Positions 63,364 through 64,000 of a stretch of 64,000 bases of DNA are shown piece after piece (within the stretch, counting starts at the first letter, position 1; the number at the start of each line of letters is the position of its first letter). This stretch comes from Corynebacterium imitans (lineage in GTDB: Bacteria; Actinomycetota; Actinomycetes; Mycobacteriales; Mycobacteriaceae). Under the pieces are notes generated by a model that saw nothing but the letters and a program-made list of their open reading frames with translations, was not told where the DNA came from and searched no databases. Made by a program: the position numbers and the translations under genes. The stretch covers positions 2,106,595 through 2,170,594 of the forward strand of contig NZ_CP009211.1 in assembly GCF_000739455.1 (NCBI RefSeq), read 5' to 3'.

Positions 63364-64000
63364 CTAGATGCGTACTCTCCGACCGGTAAGCGCGGCTGCG
63401 ACAGTCAAGAAACCGCCAAGCAGCACCAATCCCCCGAGCCCTCGGCCGCCTGTGACCGGAAGATCGCCCTTACGAATATCAGCCACCTGCATGATGGAGT
63501 GGTTCTCGTCCTTTTCATCGATGCGAATTGAGACCTCTGGGTACTGCTCTGCACCGCCTTCAAGCTCGATGGTGGGCTTACCATCGTCAGCCGATTCGAT
63601 AGAGAAGACCACCGGACGGGTCAGCAACTGATAGCCCTGAGGAGACTTCGTCTCCACGAGCTCGTATTTCGCTCCCACCTGAAGATCCTCGACACGCAGA
63701 TCGGTGCCTTTGAGAATCTTTACTAACTCTTGCGTCCCGTCCGCATTCACCCTATTGAGGGTGAACTCCGCTCCTTCGAGCGCCTGCTCCTTATTGTCGA
63801 ACCCAACCTTTTCTACGGAAAGATCAATTTTCACTGTTACCGTCTCGTTTGCGATAGTGCAGTTCACGATACCGCGGAAAGGCACGTCCACGCCGAAGCC
63901 AGGTTTGGTGGGGTCATCGTTAACGTTGCGGACATCTGCAGAGGAGCTAGTCCACGTTCCAATCGCAGCGTCGAACACGTTCTTTGTACACACTGCGTTC
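63364..64000 (-). CDS. LPxTG-anchored surface protein with SpaA-like domain (5' part outside window)
   Basis: At least 212 residues; the frame is open to the right edge, so the N-terminus is missing. A SpaA/prealbumin-type beta domain (LEGAEFTLNRVNADGTQELV ... YELVETKSPQGYQL) is followed by a sorting signal LPVTGG, a hydrophobic helix and a basic RRVRI end. It is a sortase substrate, either a pilin-like subunit or a collagen-type adhesin. The ELVETKSP motif in the SpaA-like domain suggests an internal isopeptide bond. The helix end to RRVRI is typical of corynebacterial wall proteins. Confidence 0.88.
   Translation of the reverse strand, partial: NAVCTKNVFDAAIGTWTSSSADVRNVNDDPTKPGFGVDVPFRGIVNCTIANETVTVKIDLSVEKVGFDNKEQALEGAEFTLNRVNADGTQELVKILKGTDLRVEDLQVGAKYELVETKSPQGYQLLTRPVVFSIESADDGKPTIELEGGAEQYPEVSIRIDEKDENHSIMQVADIRKGDLPVTGGRGLGGLVLLGGFLTVAAALTGRRVRI

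Overview
This window is a piece of an actinobacterial chromosome, almost certainly a Corynebacterium. The DNA is GC-rich. It carries the mycolata-specific small porin genes porH and porA between groEL and ppk2, a fused MrpAB antiporter, ClpC, CarD, an LpqE-type lipoprotein, and long blocks in the same order as in Corynebacterium glutamicum and Mycobacterium tuberculosis. I cannot name the species.

Layout. 1-3.8 kb: the end of a threonine/serine exporter, a Lys-rich protein, and the OtsAB trehalose genes with a small lipoprotein between them. 3.7-7.1 kb: a LacI-family regulator (IpsA-like) divergent from a zinc ABC transporter, with a Zur-like box between. 7.1-15.6 kb: the conserved block rlmB-cysS-ispF-ispD-carD / lpqE-radA / membrane protein / carbonic anhydrase / mutY. 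15.7-17.7 kb: a ZIP transporter and a secreted lipase. 17.7-20.4 kb: clpC with a ClgR-like site. 20.7-27.6 kb looks inserted relative to M. tuberculosis: a DUF222-HNH protein, a PTS operon (ptsG, antiterminator, ptsI) led by a ribonucleic antiterminator (RAT), and a GT87 glycosyltransferase. 27.6-42.9 kb: lysS, an MFS exporter, a pseudokinase-like membrane protein, a PanC-like enzyme, the folate operon, ftsH, hpt, tilS, dacB and ppa. 43.2-47.7 kb: cell-surface genes (metzincin protease, cell-wall protein, sortase), a rhodanese and a MarR regulator. 47.9-51.3 kb: ppk2, porA, porH and groEL with two CIRCE operators. 51.5-59.6 kb: an M20 peptidase and a complete mrp antiporter operon. 59.6-64 kb: a GCS2-family ligase, a LytR_C protein, a palindromic 69-bp tandem array, an orphan gene and the 3' end of an LPVTG surface protein.

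Genes working together. OtsAB makes trehalose. ZnuABC imports zinc, probably under Zur. PtsG and PtsI form a glucose-type PTS whose transcription should be gated by the co-encoded antiterminator acting on the leader. FolE-P-B-K makes dihydropteroate. IspD and IspF serve the MEP isoprenoid pathway. PorA and PorH are expected to form the outer mycomembrane channel. The sortase probably anchors the adjacent wall protein, and perhaps the LPVTG protein at the right edge.

Most unusual signals. (1) A dispersed 12-mer, GCTTNTCGACGC, occurs 20 times on both strands in this 64 kb where about 0.05 would be expected by chance. It is often placed in coding sequence using rare codons. (2) Four copies of a 20-bp palindrome sit at an exact 69-bp period at 61981-62207. 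(3) Nested inverted repeats lie downstream of ppa and marR. Many genes also look leaderless, with a TANNNT -10 box 6-8 nt before the start codon.
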